Assembly (NCBI GenBank): GCA_036897485.1
Contig: JAYMTF010000045.1
Coordinates: forward strand, 1-64,000
Source: Pelargonium nanum
Lineage: Eukaryota > Streptophyta > Magnoliopsida > Geraniales > Geraniaceae
Direction of reading: 5' to 3'
DNA: 64,000 bases
The translations under genes were made by a program, and so were the position numbers. This document shows positions 54,601-64,000 of the stretch, one piece after another. Under the pieces are notes generated by a model. The model did not search any database. It was not told where the DNA came from and saw nothing but the letters and a program-made list of their open reading frames with translations. Position 1 is the stretch's first letter. Each line of letters opens with the position of its first letter.

Positions 54601-54883
54601 ATGCATTGTTCTCTACATAGGCTTGTTTGAACATCTAAAAAAAACATGGTAGCAATATTTTTTCATTAATGAATTTGAGCCGAATATAAAAATTACATAT
54701 AAATTTGATATATAACAATTGAGAACGACAAAAAAATAAACCATACATTCTTACCTATGAATAATATTGTAACATTCAAATCTTCCTCATCATTTTTTAT
54801 AGATATTTGGTCACAAAATTTCTACCTAAAGAATAAATTTAATTCAAATGGTATTAGAGAACTTTAAAATATATAATAAAATC

Positions 54884-54920
54884 AATTAATGTATTTTTTT
54901 GATGAAAAATTAATGTATTT
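54884..54920 (-). mobile_element. Ultra-short LINE-like insertion footprint
   Basis: A perfect 13-bp direct repeat aattaatgtattt (54884-54896 and 54908-54920) flanks ttttgatgaaa, which on the minus strand reads tttcatcaaaa. This resembles the 3' end of the LINE at 23098-23286 (tttcattaaaaaa). Confidence 0.5.
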
Positions 54921-55678
54921 AATTCATATAGTTTATTGAATACAATAATATTTTAAGGTAAATAATGTGATTCACATGATGTGGCCACGTCTGTTATGAT
55001 AACGATTTTTTAACCAATTTAATTAGAATTTATTATATTAATATAATGTGAAAATGGCTAACAATAATTGTTAAGGTGGCACTACTCATACATATCAACC
55101 ACTTGTAGTTTATTTCCTCAATAAAACGCATATATAAGTCACCAGTATGGGACAATAAATATCTGATTGTTGGGATACTTAAAATTAATTTAAGTATAAA
55201 TTGATAATGGCAATATAAGATTTATTTTGTTGTGAATCAATTGAATCGCGTTTTATCCGTATCGAGTAAAAATAACTATAAGAGTGATAAACTTTTCACC
55301 GTCAAGTTTCACTACTATTTTTATTTATTTTGGAGTAAGTTTTCAAGTTAACTTTAAACAAATTTCTTCCAGCAAATCAGACGGCTAACAATTAACAGTA
55401 ATAATATAATTTGTTATGATAAGTGTCAACTCGAAGTTAAATTATAGACAACAATAATATACAATAGCGGAAATAGCCGTTAAAAGTGTAATAACACATT
55501 TTTTAGAATTAATATTATGCTATTTAAATTTCAATGAAATAACCTTTTAACTAAAATTATGTCTTCTTGATTGATACCACTTTATGTTCCTTTTGGCTAG
55601 TTTGCGTTATGTTTTTCAGTTGTTTTGCATTCTTGATTTGGTTAGATTTGGTTTTTTATGTTATGTCTTCTTTGTACT

Positions 55679-55719
55679 TAGTTCATATCATTAATTTTTT
55701 TTTGAAAGGTAGTTCATAT
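55679..55719 (-). mobile_element. Ultra-short LINE-like insertion footprint
   Basis: tagttcatat at 55679-55688 and again at 55710-55719 flanks cattaatttttttttgaaagg; on the minus strand the insert reads cctttcaaaaaaaaa and so on, again a short end plus an A-tail. Confidence 0.4.
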
Positions 55720-56136
55720 TATTTATTAATGAGAAGTACTAGCATATTTTCTTAAAAAAAAACTAAAATATGTCAACTCTTTTCAAAATAGTAGAAAACA
55801 AATGAATATTCAACCGATGCCAAATGTGAAAACCATATTATTTATTCAAGCATGCACGTACTGTGGTCCTACATATAATGCATATATCACTATAGCAGCA
55901 CGTGATTCATTCGATAACATGCTTCTCCGGCATTTTCGGATTCGTGTTTGTGAATATTATTGTTTTTTAAGGATATTTTTATAGAACACGTGCTTAACTG
56001 CCTATCTCATTTTTGGAGGAATGTCACGTGTTTAGTTTATTTACAGTACATATTTTACATTTGGGTATCTGAATCTAACTATGAATGTGTTTCTGGTTTG
56101 GATTGTTGGGCTTAATGGGCTTTAACGGAAGTATAA

Positions 56137-56190
56137 ATTGACAATCCCATATATATTTTTTTTTTTGATAAACTATTGACGATCCCATAT
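56137..56190 (-). mobile_element. Ultra-short LINE-like insertion footprint
   Basis: attgacaatcccatat (56137-56152) and attgacgatcccatat (56175-56190), 15 of 16 identical, flank a T run ending gataaact; on the minus strand this reads agtttatcaaaaaaaaaa. Confidence 0.5.
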
Positions 56191-56240
56191 TGCCATCAAG
56201 TGATGAAGATTTGTATATTTTTAGTTAAACATAGCAATTT

Positions 56241-56258
56241 CTTCTTCTTCTTCTTCTT
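56241..56258. repeat. (TTC)n microsatellite
   Basis: About six TTC units in an intergenic T-rich stretch. Confidence 0.7.
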
Positions 56259-56413
56259 TTTGTTCAAAATTATATTTATTGATTCTTATCACTTTTGTCT
56301 TTTATCATCCATTCCAAAAAGCATATTTGATTTTCCGTTGGTCTCATATTTGTTTTAACACATGATGAAATAAGGAACTAGAAAAATATTTGGAATAATT
56401 ATCTTCGCTCCGC

Positions 56414-56652
56414 GAGCCATTCTGCATTATTTATTACGATCTATAGCCACCTCGTCCCTACGAGTCTTTTTTAGTCTCCATTCATGACTCACTGTTACCT
56501 CGTCGACCACAAGCGTCCTTGGGTAGTCGTTCACGAACCATTGTCACCATGCCCCCGCGAGCTTTCTTGGATCTTTATACATGATCTATTGTTGCCTCTC
56601 TCGTACGAGCCTTATTGGGCCTCCATTTATGACCCAACATTATCTTGCCCTG
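56414..56652. repeat. Five-copy 48-bp minisatellite
   Basis: Diverged units start at 56414, 56462, 56511, 56559 and 56607 (offsets 48, 49, 48, 48). Each opens gagcct-like, continues through a tt-gg-ctccat / catgaccca-like middle and closes with a gttgcctcgtccctac-like end. The array is followed within 20 bp by a TATA box. Confidence 0.75.
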
Positions 56653-56654
56653 CA

Positions 56655-56935
56655 TGTCACCTTATGCCTCTATAAATACCCACTCTATAATTCTCTCTAG
56701 AGTGCTTCTTAGTGAGGTGTAGTTTGAAGTTCTCTAGAATGAATTTTCACTCTTACGTCAGAGGCGGATTTTGGAAAAAACACACTCAAGTCTTCCGTTA
56801 ACGATGTGTTACTCTTGTGCAAACTTCAAGAACTCAGAAGCAGTAATTCAAGTCTCGACCTCTAGCTTCATTCCCATAATTCAAGACTTATTCCAATGTG
56901 GTTGTATTAACACGTGAACAAAACAACAAACATAT
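56655..56935 (+). other. Promoter-like stretch after the minisatellite; possible LTR remnant
   Basis: ctctataaataccc (TATA near 56670) is followed by ctctctagagtgcttctta, a region with cactcttacgtcagaggcgg, and short pyrimidine tracts. Tandem repeats before a TATA box and such a downstream word are seen in U3-R regions of plant Ty3-type LTRs. No paired LTR, primer-binding site or internal coding region is visible, so this would be an old solo remnant at most. Confidence 0.3.
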
Positions 56936-56939
56936 ATAT

Positions 56940-57860
56940 TAGTATGATACTTTAACATATTTAAAAGAAAGTTATATAATCTCATGTCACCAATCCAATT
57001 AACATATTATAGGAAGGAGGAGAAAAAAAAAATACTATTTCCCCATTAGAAGTTATTATATGAATTGTATGTTATTTTAGAATTGAGTTCTGGAAAAGTG
57101 CTGCTTAAAATAGCTAGAAGCCAGCCAAATATCCACTTTTATAGCTATATCTTGGCATCTTGCCCATTTTGCCAACATCTTATCTTGAACTACTATTCAA
57201 CACTATAATGAATCTATATTTCCACCATAACTGCAATTCAAAACCAGAACAAAAGTTTAATTCTATTCAGATCAACTGAACATAAAATATGTCAAGTTGA
57301 AGGAATCAGTCCACTCCCCAAATAAAAACCTAATTTGAATATTGGGGATGTCCAGCAAATTATTAAACAAAATGGCTTATTGTCATATGTTTATATTAGT
57401 TTTCACACTACTAGCAAATTCAACTTTTGTTTAGGAATCTTCATCAAACATCATCTAATATATTTTTTGTTTGGTAGTGACAGAAATATGAAAAATTTAG
57501 CAGACAAATATAAGATATTTGTTATAATTGTTTGAAAAAAAAATGCATTCTATAATATTTGACAATTAATTAAACAAGTAAGGATAGTTCTCTTACACTT
57601 AGATAACATTCACTCAAATTTAACAATGTTATATGCCAAATAATAACAAAAATATTATATAAATAAGGTATAGTTAGTAAGTAAATGGTACATATATATG
57701 CACGAGACAACACTAATAATTGGTTTAATCACAATAATTTCGGTATCATGCACCTTTACACAAAAAAGTTGTCATGAATCACCCAAAAATATAATGATAT
57801 TTTGCGCGTTATGACTCAGCTAAGTACTTAAATGATCAATATTATTTTGCATATTTTGAT
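56940..57860. other. Intergenic, no gene seen
   Basis: Very AT-rich sequence with no supported ORF. Confidence 0.55.
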
Positions 57861-57880
57861 TAGTCATCAATACAATAATT

Positions 57881-58292
57881 TTTTTTGAACGTAACTTTTC
57901 GGATTTGATTAATCAGCAACCATCTCCGAAACTAACAAATGCGAGACATTAACAGGAGGTTGAAGACCCAACCATCCTTCCACACCTGACACTAAATTCG
58001 ACGACCTACTTAAAACATGAGCTACTTGGTTCGCAGACCGACTAATCCAACTAAATTTAACAGAAATAAAATTAGTAGCAATAGACAAGATTTCTTTAAC
58101 TATCAGACCTAAGGCACTGGACTCGTCCTCCCCTCGGGTATGCAAAGCAGTAATAACTTCTTTCGCATCCGATTCTATCTCAAGAGAACCCCACCCGCTA
58201 ACCTCGATCCAACTCGGGGCTTCTCGAATAATTATCGCTTCGGCTATACGGGGTTGACATACTCTTAACCAACACGTTCGACCACCCCCAAC
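57881..58292 (-). mobile_element. 5'-truncated LINE with perfect 18-bp target duplication
   Basis: The duplication gtcatcaatacaataatt flanks the element exactly (57863-57880 and 58293-58310). Read on the minus strand, the frame is open from the very first base of the insert for 127 codons and stops at 57909. It encodes the RNase H-like C-terminus of a plant L1-type LINE: PRIAEAIIIREAPSWIEVSG, SLEIESDAKEVITAL (the Asp of the second conserved block), then SWISRSANQVAHVLSRSSNL and EGWLGLQPPVNVSHLLVSEM. A short tail and A run (GTTCAAAAAAAA) end it. The intact duplication and the open frame mean a fairly recent insertion. It shares the family of the fragment at 23098-23286. Confidence 0.92.
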
Positions 58293-58319
58293 GTCATCAA
58301 TACAATAATTAATTGATAT

Positions 58320-58900
58320 ATATTTTTTACAAATATGTGAGATATTAACAAGAGTTATCTTTAGAGGTAGTGAATGTTTAGAATCTGAAAGCTAATAGAT
58401 TCTTGATACATAGAACCTGTCTCATTATTATGTCTGATTATGCATGTTCAAATAATTAAAATACATTAATTGTGTTACTATATTAATTATATCATCGTAG
58501 TCTTCACTCTTCCGTGGCTTACAGGATAATTATATGTAGGCCCAATTCCCAAAATGTCAAACTCTACTTCTATAATTGGCCACTTTTAAAACTAGTTTTA
58601 TTTACATCTCTATCTATAGAGTTTTAAGTAATTTAAGTTACAAGTTATTGATCAAGAGAGTCAAAGCAGCCACTGTAGCACAGTAACTCAATAGCTATTA
58701 TTTTGCCATATTTCTTTATCTTCTTTTGTGCAAAAACCTACCATACCATTTTTTATTAATCTTTTCAAAAACATATACGTCCATCCTTCTCTCAGCCAAA
58801 TTCAACGTAATGGTGCAAGGTATCATAACAACGTTACAATTTAGTTTTTAATTAATATTAACAATTCTCACTAAGCAATTCGATTCTACTTTTTGTGTAA
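58320..58900. other. Intergenic, no gene seen
   Basis: AT-rich spacer with no supported feature. Confidence 0.55.
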
Positions 58901-58904
58901 TTGA

Positions 58905-59045
58905 TTAGTGATAAGTCAGTTATAAGACCTTCAAAGACTTGTGTTTCTCACCCCCTAGTGGAGGCGTCACCCGAGTTAGTTGTTAGCTCGAACCCGAGAC
59001 CTCAAAAGAAATCCAAAGCACATCAACCGCTTGGCCCAACATGTC
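58905..59045 (-). mobile_element. SINE-like, tRNA-derived sequence
   Basis: On the minus strand TGGGCCAAGCGGTTG fits a pol III A-box and, about 38 bases later, GGGTTCGAGCTAAC fits a B-box. The following part (CTAGGGGGTGAGAAACACAAG) resembles bodies of plant SINEs. No target duplication or clear A-tail was found, so it is either an old SINE or a tRNA relic. It is not an intact tRNA gene: no acceptor or anticodon stems can be built. Confidence 0.55.
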
Positions 59046-59624
59046 TTGATACATATATGTTATTCCTATGCTTTTTTTATATATGTACTTTTGACGATTT
59101 AATGTTAACATGCTAGACAAATAAAGGATGTAGTCAATTTTTTAAATAATTTGATATTTTGAGTCTGTAGATTCAATTTTTTAAAATAAACACACGTGAT
59201 CGGCTGCACCAAGTTCTCGAATGTTATGTCAGATTAAGTTGACACGTCGTTAAGCCATCTCAAATTATTTCGAGATATTTTAGCTCACAAGGTCCCAAAC
59301 CTCCTACTGTTTAAACCCGGCTCCGCCGGCTGCTAACAGAAGTTTCTGGACCCCACCTAACTTAAAAAAAGTTCAATGATTACAAGAGTTCCAAACATCT
59401 TACCATGGTGTCAACAACAGAGAAGCAAAACCCAATAAATATTACAATAATATTGCGTATGTGCTAGCACGTCCCCAATAAACAACACAAGTGCCAATCT
59501 GTCAACATGACGCCCAATCTCATTCTTTCTTATAACCCCACCTCCACTCCACACCCCTCCCTCTCCTCCTCTCTCCGGCCACCCAAACGACACCGTACCC
59601 TCCCCCCTCCGGCAACCTCCGATC

Positions 59625-61971
59625 ATGAACCACCGCAGATTCTACACCAACCCCTTCGTCTCTGACAATCACGACGACGCCGTTTCCAACGACGACGCCC
59701 CTCCCGGCTCTCCCGGTCTCTCCGGCGACGAAGCCAAATCTCCCTCCGCACCTTCTCCCAAAAAAAGGTAAGATACTGATCTTTGTTTTCTGTTTTTAAT
59801 TATCTAATTATTAATTTTACATAATATGTTGCTGAAAATTTGACCGTTGAATTGCGTGAGCAGTAAGAGAGGTGTGAAGAAGAGGGTGGTGTCGGTTCCG
59901 ATCGGTGACGTGGAAGGATCTAAGAGCAAAGGCGAAGCGTATCCACCGTCGGATTCGTGGGCTTGGCGGAAGTACGGACAGAAACCCATCAAAGGTTCTC
60001 CATATCCCAGGTATGTAATGTAACTAATTTTTATTAATTTGTGTATTTTTCATCGAAATGGAATTGAAAATGATTGGGCATAGTTTTTAGCGAAACAAAG
60101 TGAAAAGTTTTCTTGTAATTGCCGCCGGCCGGGGAGGGAGCTGGTGATCTGGGTGTGAATGTGTTAGGAAGAGGCGTATTTTAGTGTAGAGGCGGCTGTG
60201 CTAAAATGCGCGTGGTAGTTGGGAACGTTGTGAAATTTTGATTCGTGAATCACGATCCAGAATAGAGCGTGTTGGTCACGCGCAGAAGTGGGAGGGCCAA
60301 AAATGGCAGACTTGACTGGTCTTTTATTTTTATCCGTTTTGTTTCTTTTGGGCAGAAGAATCCAATTTCAAATGAGGAGGTTGTTTAGTGCGTGTGTCCC
60401 CAGGTTCAATCGCACGTGTTTTGTAGACACATTGTGATTTCATTTTTCCTTTTTGTCCTCCCATTTTCAGAATTTTTTAATAATTAATGCATCTGAATTT
60501 TTATAAAAATTTGTTCTTGAATTATCTTATGCATAGCTGAAACCTGAAAAGTATATATTCATTCATTTTTATAAAATCATCGTGTAACTTGGTACAATAA
60601 AATGTGCCCACATTTTTTATAATATATTGGTTCACATTCATTTTAAGATAGAATAGATATGTTGTATATAGTTTGATAGTTTATGCTTCAACTTTAGACT
60701 AAAAAAATTGTTCTTTCTACTTTTCTTTGTAACATTTAAATTTGAATTGTGACTCTTTTTCTTCTTTCCAAGAGAATAGAAACAACAACTCCTATAGTTT
60801 TTTCAAGTGAGAGTGTTTTTTTAAGAAAATAACGGCATATTTAAGTTTAATCTAATTATTTTATAATGAAAAAGCAACTATTATCCAATCTATTTGAGTT
60901 AACCACATTATTAAGTTTTAATGTTTTGATATGTTGAAGAATCGCGTAATTCAATTTAAGCTTACGGAATATAAATTTATATAGATCTAGCAACATAACA
61001 TGGCAGTAGTGGATGATCCATTGATTCTAAACTTCTACCCTTTCATACACAACTATAATTGAAATATGGTTATTTGAGGGATATATTTTTGTGATATGTA
61101 TATGTCCATTAGTTCATTTATGATAATGCCACTTTATTAGTAAAATCGTACTAAAATCAGTAATAGATAAGATAAATTTGACTTTTAGCATATATTTTTT
61201 CATGTACACATTTTAAGACGTTACCAATAAGAAAATCATCCAAAGATATTAGTTGGGTCAATAATATTTTATTACCAAGTGATGAATGCAGAAAAAGATT
61301 TATAGTATAAAAAATATACTTGTTGTTGTTTTATGACTTTATCCATATTATTTTTTAACTACAATTTCACAATTGGTCACCCATATAATATAATAACGAA
61401 AATATATATTTTTTATAGGGGATATTATCGATGCAGTAGTTCAAAGGGGTGTCCAGCGCGGAAACAAGTAGAGAGAAGCCGCGTGGACCCCACCATGCTC
61501 CTAATCACCTACGCTTGCGATCACAACCACGCCGCTCCGGCCACCAAGCATCACCCTTCCTCCACCGCCGCCGCCGCCACCGTCGCGTCTCCGACCTCAC
61601 CTTCTCCGACAACCTCCTCCTCTCCTCCCGCCAAATTCTCACCCGAGGACATCGCCGTATTCTCCGACGACAGGTTCCCTCAACTCGGCGACGACTCGCC
61701 GCTCCTCGCCTCCGAGTCCGGCTGGCTCGCCGACATCTCGTCCACGTCACTGCTCCACAGCCCAATCTACGGCGCTAGTGGCTGCACGGACGAAGACGTA
61801 TCGATGGGGGTGTTCACCGCCAGGGAAGACGAGGAGGAGGAGTCGTTTTTCGCCGATCTCGGAGAGTTGCCCGAGTGCTCGATGGTTTTCCGGCGAAGTG
61901 GTATGGAGCCCGACGCGCGGGACAGGCAGTGTAGTTTAAGCGCGATACAATGTCTGGGCAGTACAGGATAA
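59625..61971 (+). CDS. WRKY65: WRKY transcription factor, group IIe (WRKY65-like)
   Basis: Nuclear regulator that binds W-boxes. Exons 59625-59767, 59864-60010 and 61419-61971 give 280 residues. The WRKY domain is split by the long second intron at the Arg of the SPYPR/GYYRC junction, the typical R-type intron. Motifs: basic NLS-like [13 protein letters not shown], then WRKYGQK (82-88), [28 protein letters not shown] and the zinc ligands Cys102, Cys108, His132 and His134 (C-x5-C-x23-H-x-H). The C-terminal half has an Ala/Ser/Pro tract, then an acidic stretch [20 protein letters not shown] shared with WRKY65/69 relatives. Coding GC is much higher than in the flanks, as in exons of this family rather than as a sign of transfer. 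Start chosen as the first in-frame Met ([11 protein letters not shown]). Confidence 0.95.
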
Positions 61972-61999
61972 TATTGTGTACCTTTTTTTTTTTTTACCT

Positions 62000-63560
62000 T
62001 TTTCTTTTTCTTTTCTGTCTGCACATTGTAACGGAACAAATCGCTATTGTAATCATCGGAACGGCAACGTACCAAGAGACAGAATAAACTACAAAATTGT
62101 ATTTATTTATATTTTTTTTGGATCGTCCTATTTTGTCTATGTGGATATTATATATAAAAGTTTAATGAGAACAAAAGAAAGAGATTCGTAGATACCGTAA
62201 GCTTGTTCATGTCTTCTAGTGATTGGCATAATTGATGGACTTGAACATTCTTATTCTATGTAAAATCCAACTAGGTTTCTAAATTTGTGTGTTTTAATTT
62301 AATTTGGTCACTAAACTAATTTTTAATTAAATTTTCATCTATTTCGTTCAAGTCACATTGACCGCTCCTCGCTAAAGATATGGAAAAGGAGCTCTGTTTG
62401 GACTAAAGAGATGCGCCCCCGATTGGGGCCAAGGATGGGGGCACATATTGCCCCAACAGTGCACCTAACTCCTCGAAAGGCGCCCTTGATTGAGATTTTT
62501 TTATTATGAAAAATCACATGTTGCACCGACTGTGGTATCGATATCTCAAATGGTCCCTCAACCGCTATAAATGCATCTAAATTGAGACCCAGAAAACGCG
62601 TCATGTCTTCCCTCGGTGCTATATTTCCCCATTGTGTAGCTCCATTTAACAAGCAATGCCGTTACCTCGTAAGACGTATCACATCATCATCCTCCCCTGC
62701 ACTATTTCACCAACAATGTTGCGACCTCATAAGGCATGTTATAGCACAACCCTTCGTTACTCCCCATTTGGTGTCTCGCGTTTTCCCTTATGTGTTGCAC
62801 AGTTTTCCTAACAATGCCACAACCTCAAAACCTATAGGCACACTAACACACGTCGCCTGCTGTTTTGTTGTTACTCCCATCTCCTAAGCAACTTTTCGTT
62901 GAAAACGCAAAGTTAACAGAAGAGCTGGTATGTCCTTTGGAGGGACTTCTCCACCTCAAGAATTACCGCAATACTTATCTCCAACAAGGAGCTTTGAGGC
63001 TCCCAGAGAAGACTTCAACAAGTGGTCTCTACATTGGACAACTATGATATCTGATTTGTCGTGTCATAAAAGTTCACCAGCTCACCAAAACATCACGAAG
63101 ACATTTCTCCCTATCAGATGTTATAACGCTACCCGAAACAGTAGAGATGCTTAGGAGTTTCGGTTCTCCCTACGATGATCGAAGGGCAAGTAGGAGATCT
63201 CCAGTTTGCTTGGCGTATGTAGACAACACATCAGAAAAGTCCCACTCTACATCAGCAACCAACCTTCCAATGACATATGACAAAAATATTTGTGAATATA
63301 AATATTCTTCCTTGGTATAAAGGGAGATCCACGTACAAAGTGATTCATTAAAGCTCTCTAACTACTTTCTCACACTAAAATATCCTGTAGCGTTTGTGCT
63401 TTTCAGTTGACATGTTCTTACTTTCACTTCTGAGACAGTGCCCCAAAAACACATTCGTCGTGTCCTCTTAACGTTGTTCTTGTGTTACCTTGTGTAAACA
63501 ACAAGTTCTCTTCCAAGACCCAAAAAGCACTACAACATATAAAATAATTGGTTGCGGTTA
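62000..63560. other. Downstream region, no gene; weak repeat- or LTR-like traits
   Basis: After the WRKY 3' tail the sequence is locally GC-richer (62390-63200). It contains three loosely similar words (acaagcaatgccgttacctc, caacaatgttgcgacctca, ctaacaatgccacaacctca) at about 62650, 62711 and 62812, and a TATA-like ggtataaaggg near 63317. This could be decayed LTR or other repeat DNA. The open frames (such as 62582-62887) have no recognisable domain. Confidence 0.3.
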
Positions 63561-63904
63561 AAAAATGCAGACTTAAGCTTTCGAGATTTAGATTTGAAAC
63601 AATTCTAAGGAAATTCTTAAAAGATTATGACACACAATAATGAGATAGTAGATTGATTCAATCTTAAATTTAATTTTTAAAACATTTTTGATGATCTTGT
63701 GCTGAAGAGTAAAATACTTGTTAACTCTATCAACTCGATCGATGATATACATCCCGGGCTAATGACGGAGACTAATCAACCATCCGAACTTGTTATAATA
63801 CACACAAAAATAGCTTATAATGTTCAATGAAATGACATGCTGTGAAGCTTATAAAGCAGCATACAATTACAAGAGCAAAAATCAGGTAAAGCAGCATCAA
63901 TGCT

Positions 63905-64000
63905 CTTCAGAAAATGCATTTTCCACATTGGTTGCTACTTTTGCTGAATTTATCTTGGCTTCCATTTGAATTCAACACACAACCACAAGCATTGATAATA
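63905..64000 (-). CDS. Possible 3' coding end of a gene entering from the right
   Basis: On the minus strand one frame is open from the window edge to a stop near 63909 and reads INACGCVLNSNGSQ then DKFSKSSNQCGKCIF. The T-rich sequence after it resembles a 3' untranslated tail. About 30 residues are too few to identify a family, and the frame may be chance. Confidence 0.2.

Noticed and set aside
61505-61765. Arg-rich 86-codon minus-strand frame
   Set aside because: Antisense shadow of the GC-rich WRKY third exon.

Overview
The window is nuclear DNA from a flowering plant, almost certainly a eudicot. The evidence is intron-rich genes with GT-AG introns, plant-only families (WRKY, GARP, plant cysteine oxidase, DUF1685, SHAGGY-like kinase of the BIN2 clade), AT-rich intergenic DNA and plant-type transposons. 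The species cannot be fixed from the sequence; a rosid is only a guess.

Layout. 1-1252 (minus): 5' part of a GARP/MYB-like transcription factor, cut by the left edge, with a probable 5'-leader intron. 6269-9799 (minus): plant cysteine oxidase, PCO4/5 type. 12633-14252 (plus): coactivator MBF1. 15958-16203 (plus): a small secreted cysteine-rich peptide. 17597-22366 (plus): Sec1-like tethering protein MIP3. 23555-26113 (plus): membrane-anchored receptor-like cytoplasmic kinase. 27865-33043 (plus): clade II GSK3/SHAGGY kinase. 33730-38658 (minus): mitochondrial aspartate aminotransferase. 39594-41545 (minus): ribosomal protein L11 (uL5). 42492-48213 (minus): TFIID subunit TAF4/TAF4b. 52166-52921 (minus): DUF1685 protein. 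59625-61971 (plus): group IIe WRKY factor, WRKY65-like. For every multi-exon gene except the truncated first one, my exon boundaries give one uninterrupted reading frame, and the predicted length agrees with the family where I know it.

Roughly 17-48 kb is a compact block of housekeeping and signalling genes. The right part (48.5-64 kb) is gene-poor and rich in small mobile elements. The best defined is a 1,301-bp non-autonomous Mutator-like element (49818-51118) with terminal inverted repeats of about 95 bp and a perfect 9-bp target duplication. It carries a GC-rich, gene-like core with a perfect 20-bp palindrome, so it is a Pack-MULE candidate. There are also a tRNA-derived SINE with a target duplication (48598-48807) and a second SINE-like sequence (about 58905-59045). 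A 5'-truncated LINE (57881-58292) has a perfect 18-bp target duplication, and an older LINE 3' end lies at 23098-23286. Four sites show only 11-22 bp of T-rich sequence between direct repeats and look like extremely short LINE insertions. A 48-bp minisatellite sits just upstream of a TATA box (56414-56680), and Stowaway-like MITE remnants occur at three places.

Functionally the genes are not a cluster or operon; they are independent plant genes. No previously undescribed multi-gene system is evident. The strongest leads are the Pack-MULE-like element, the ultra-short LINE footprints and the secreted cysteine-rich peptide.
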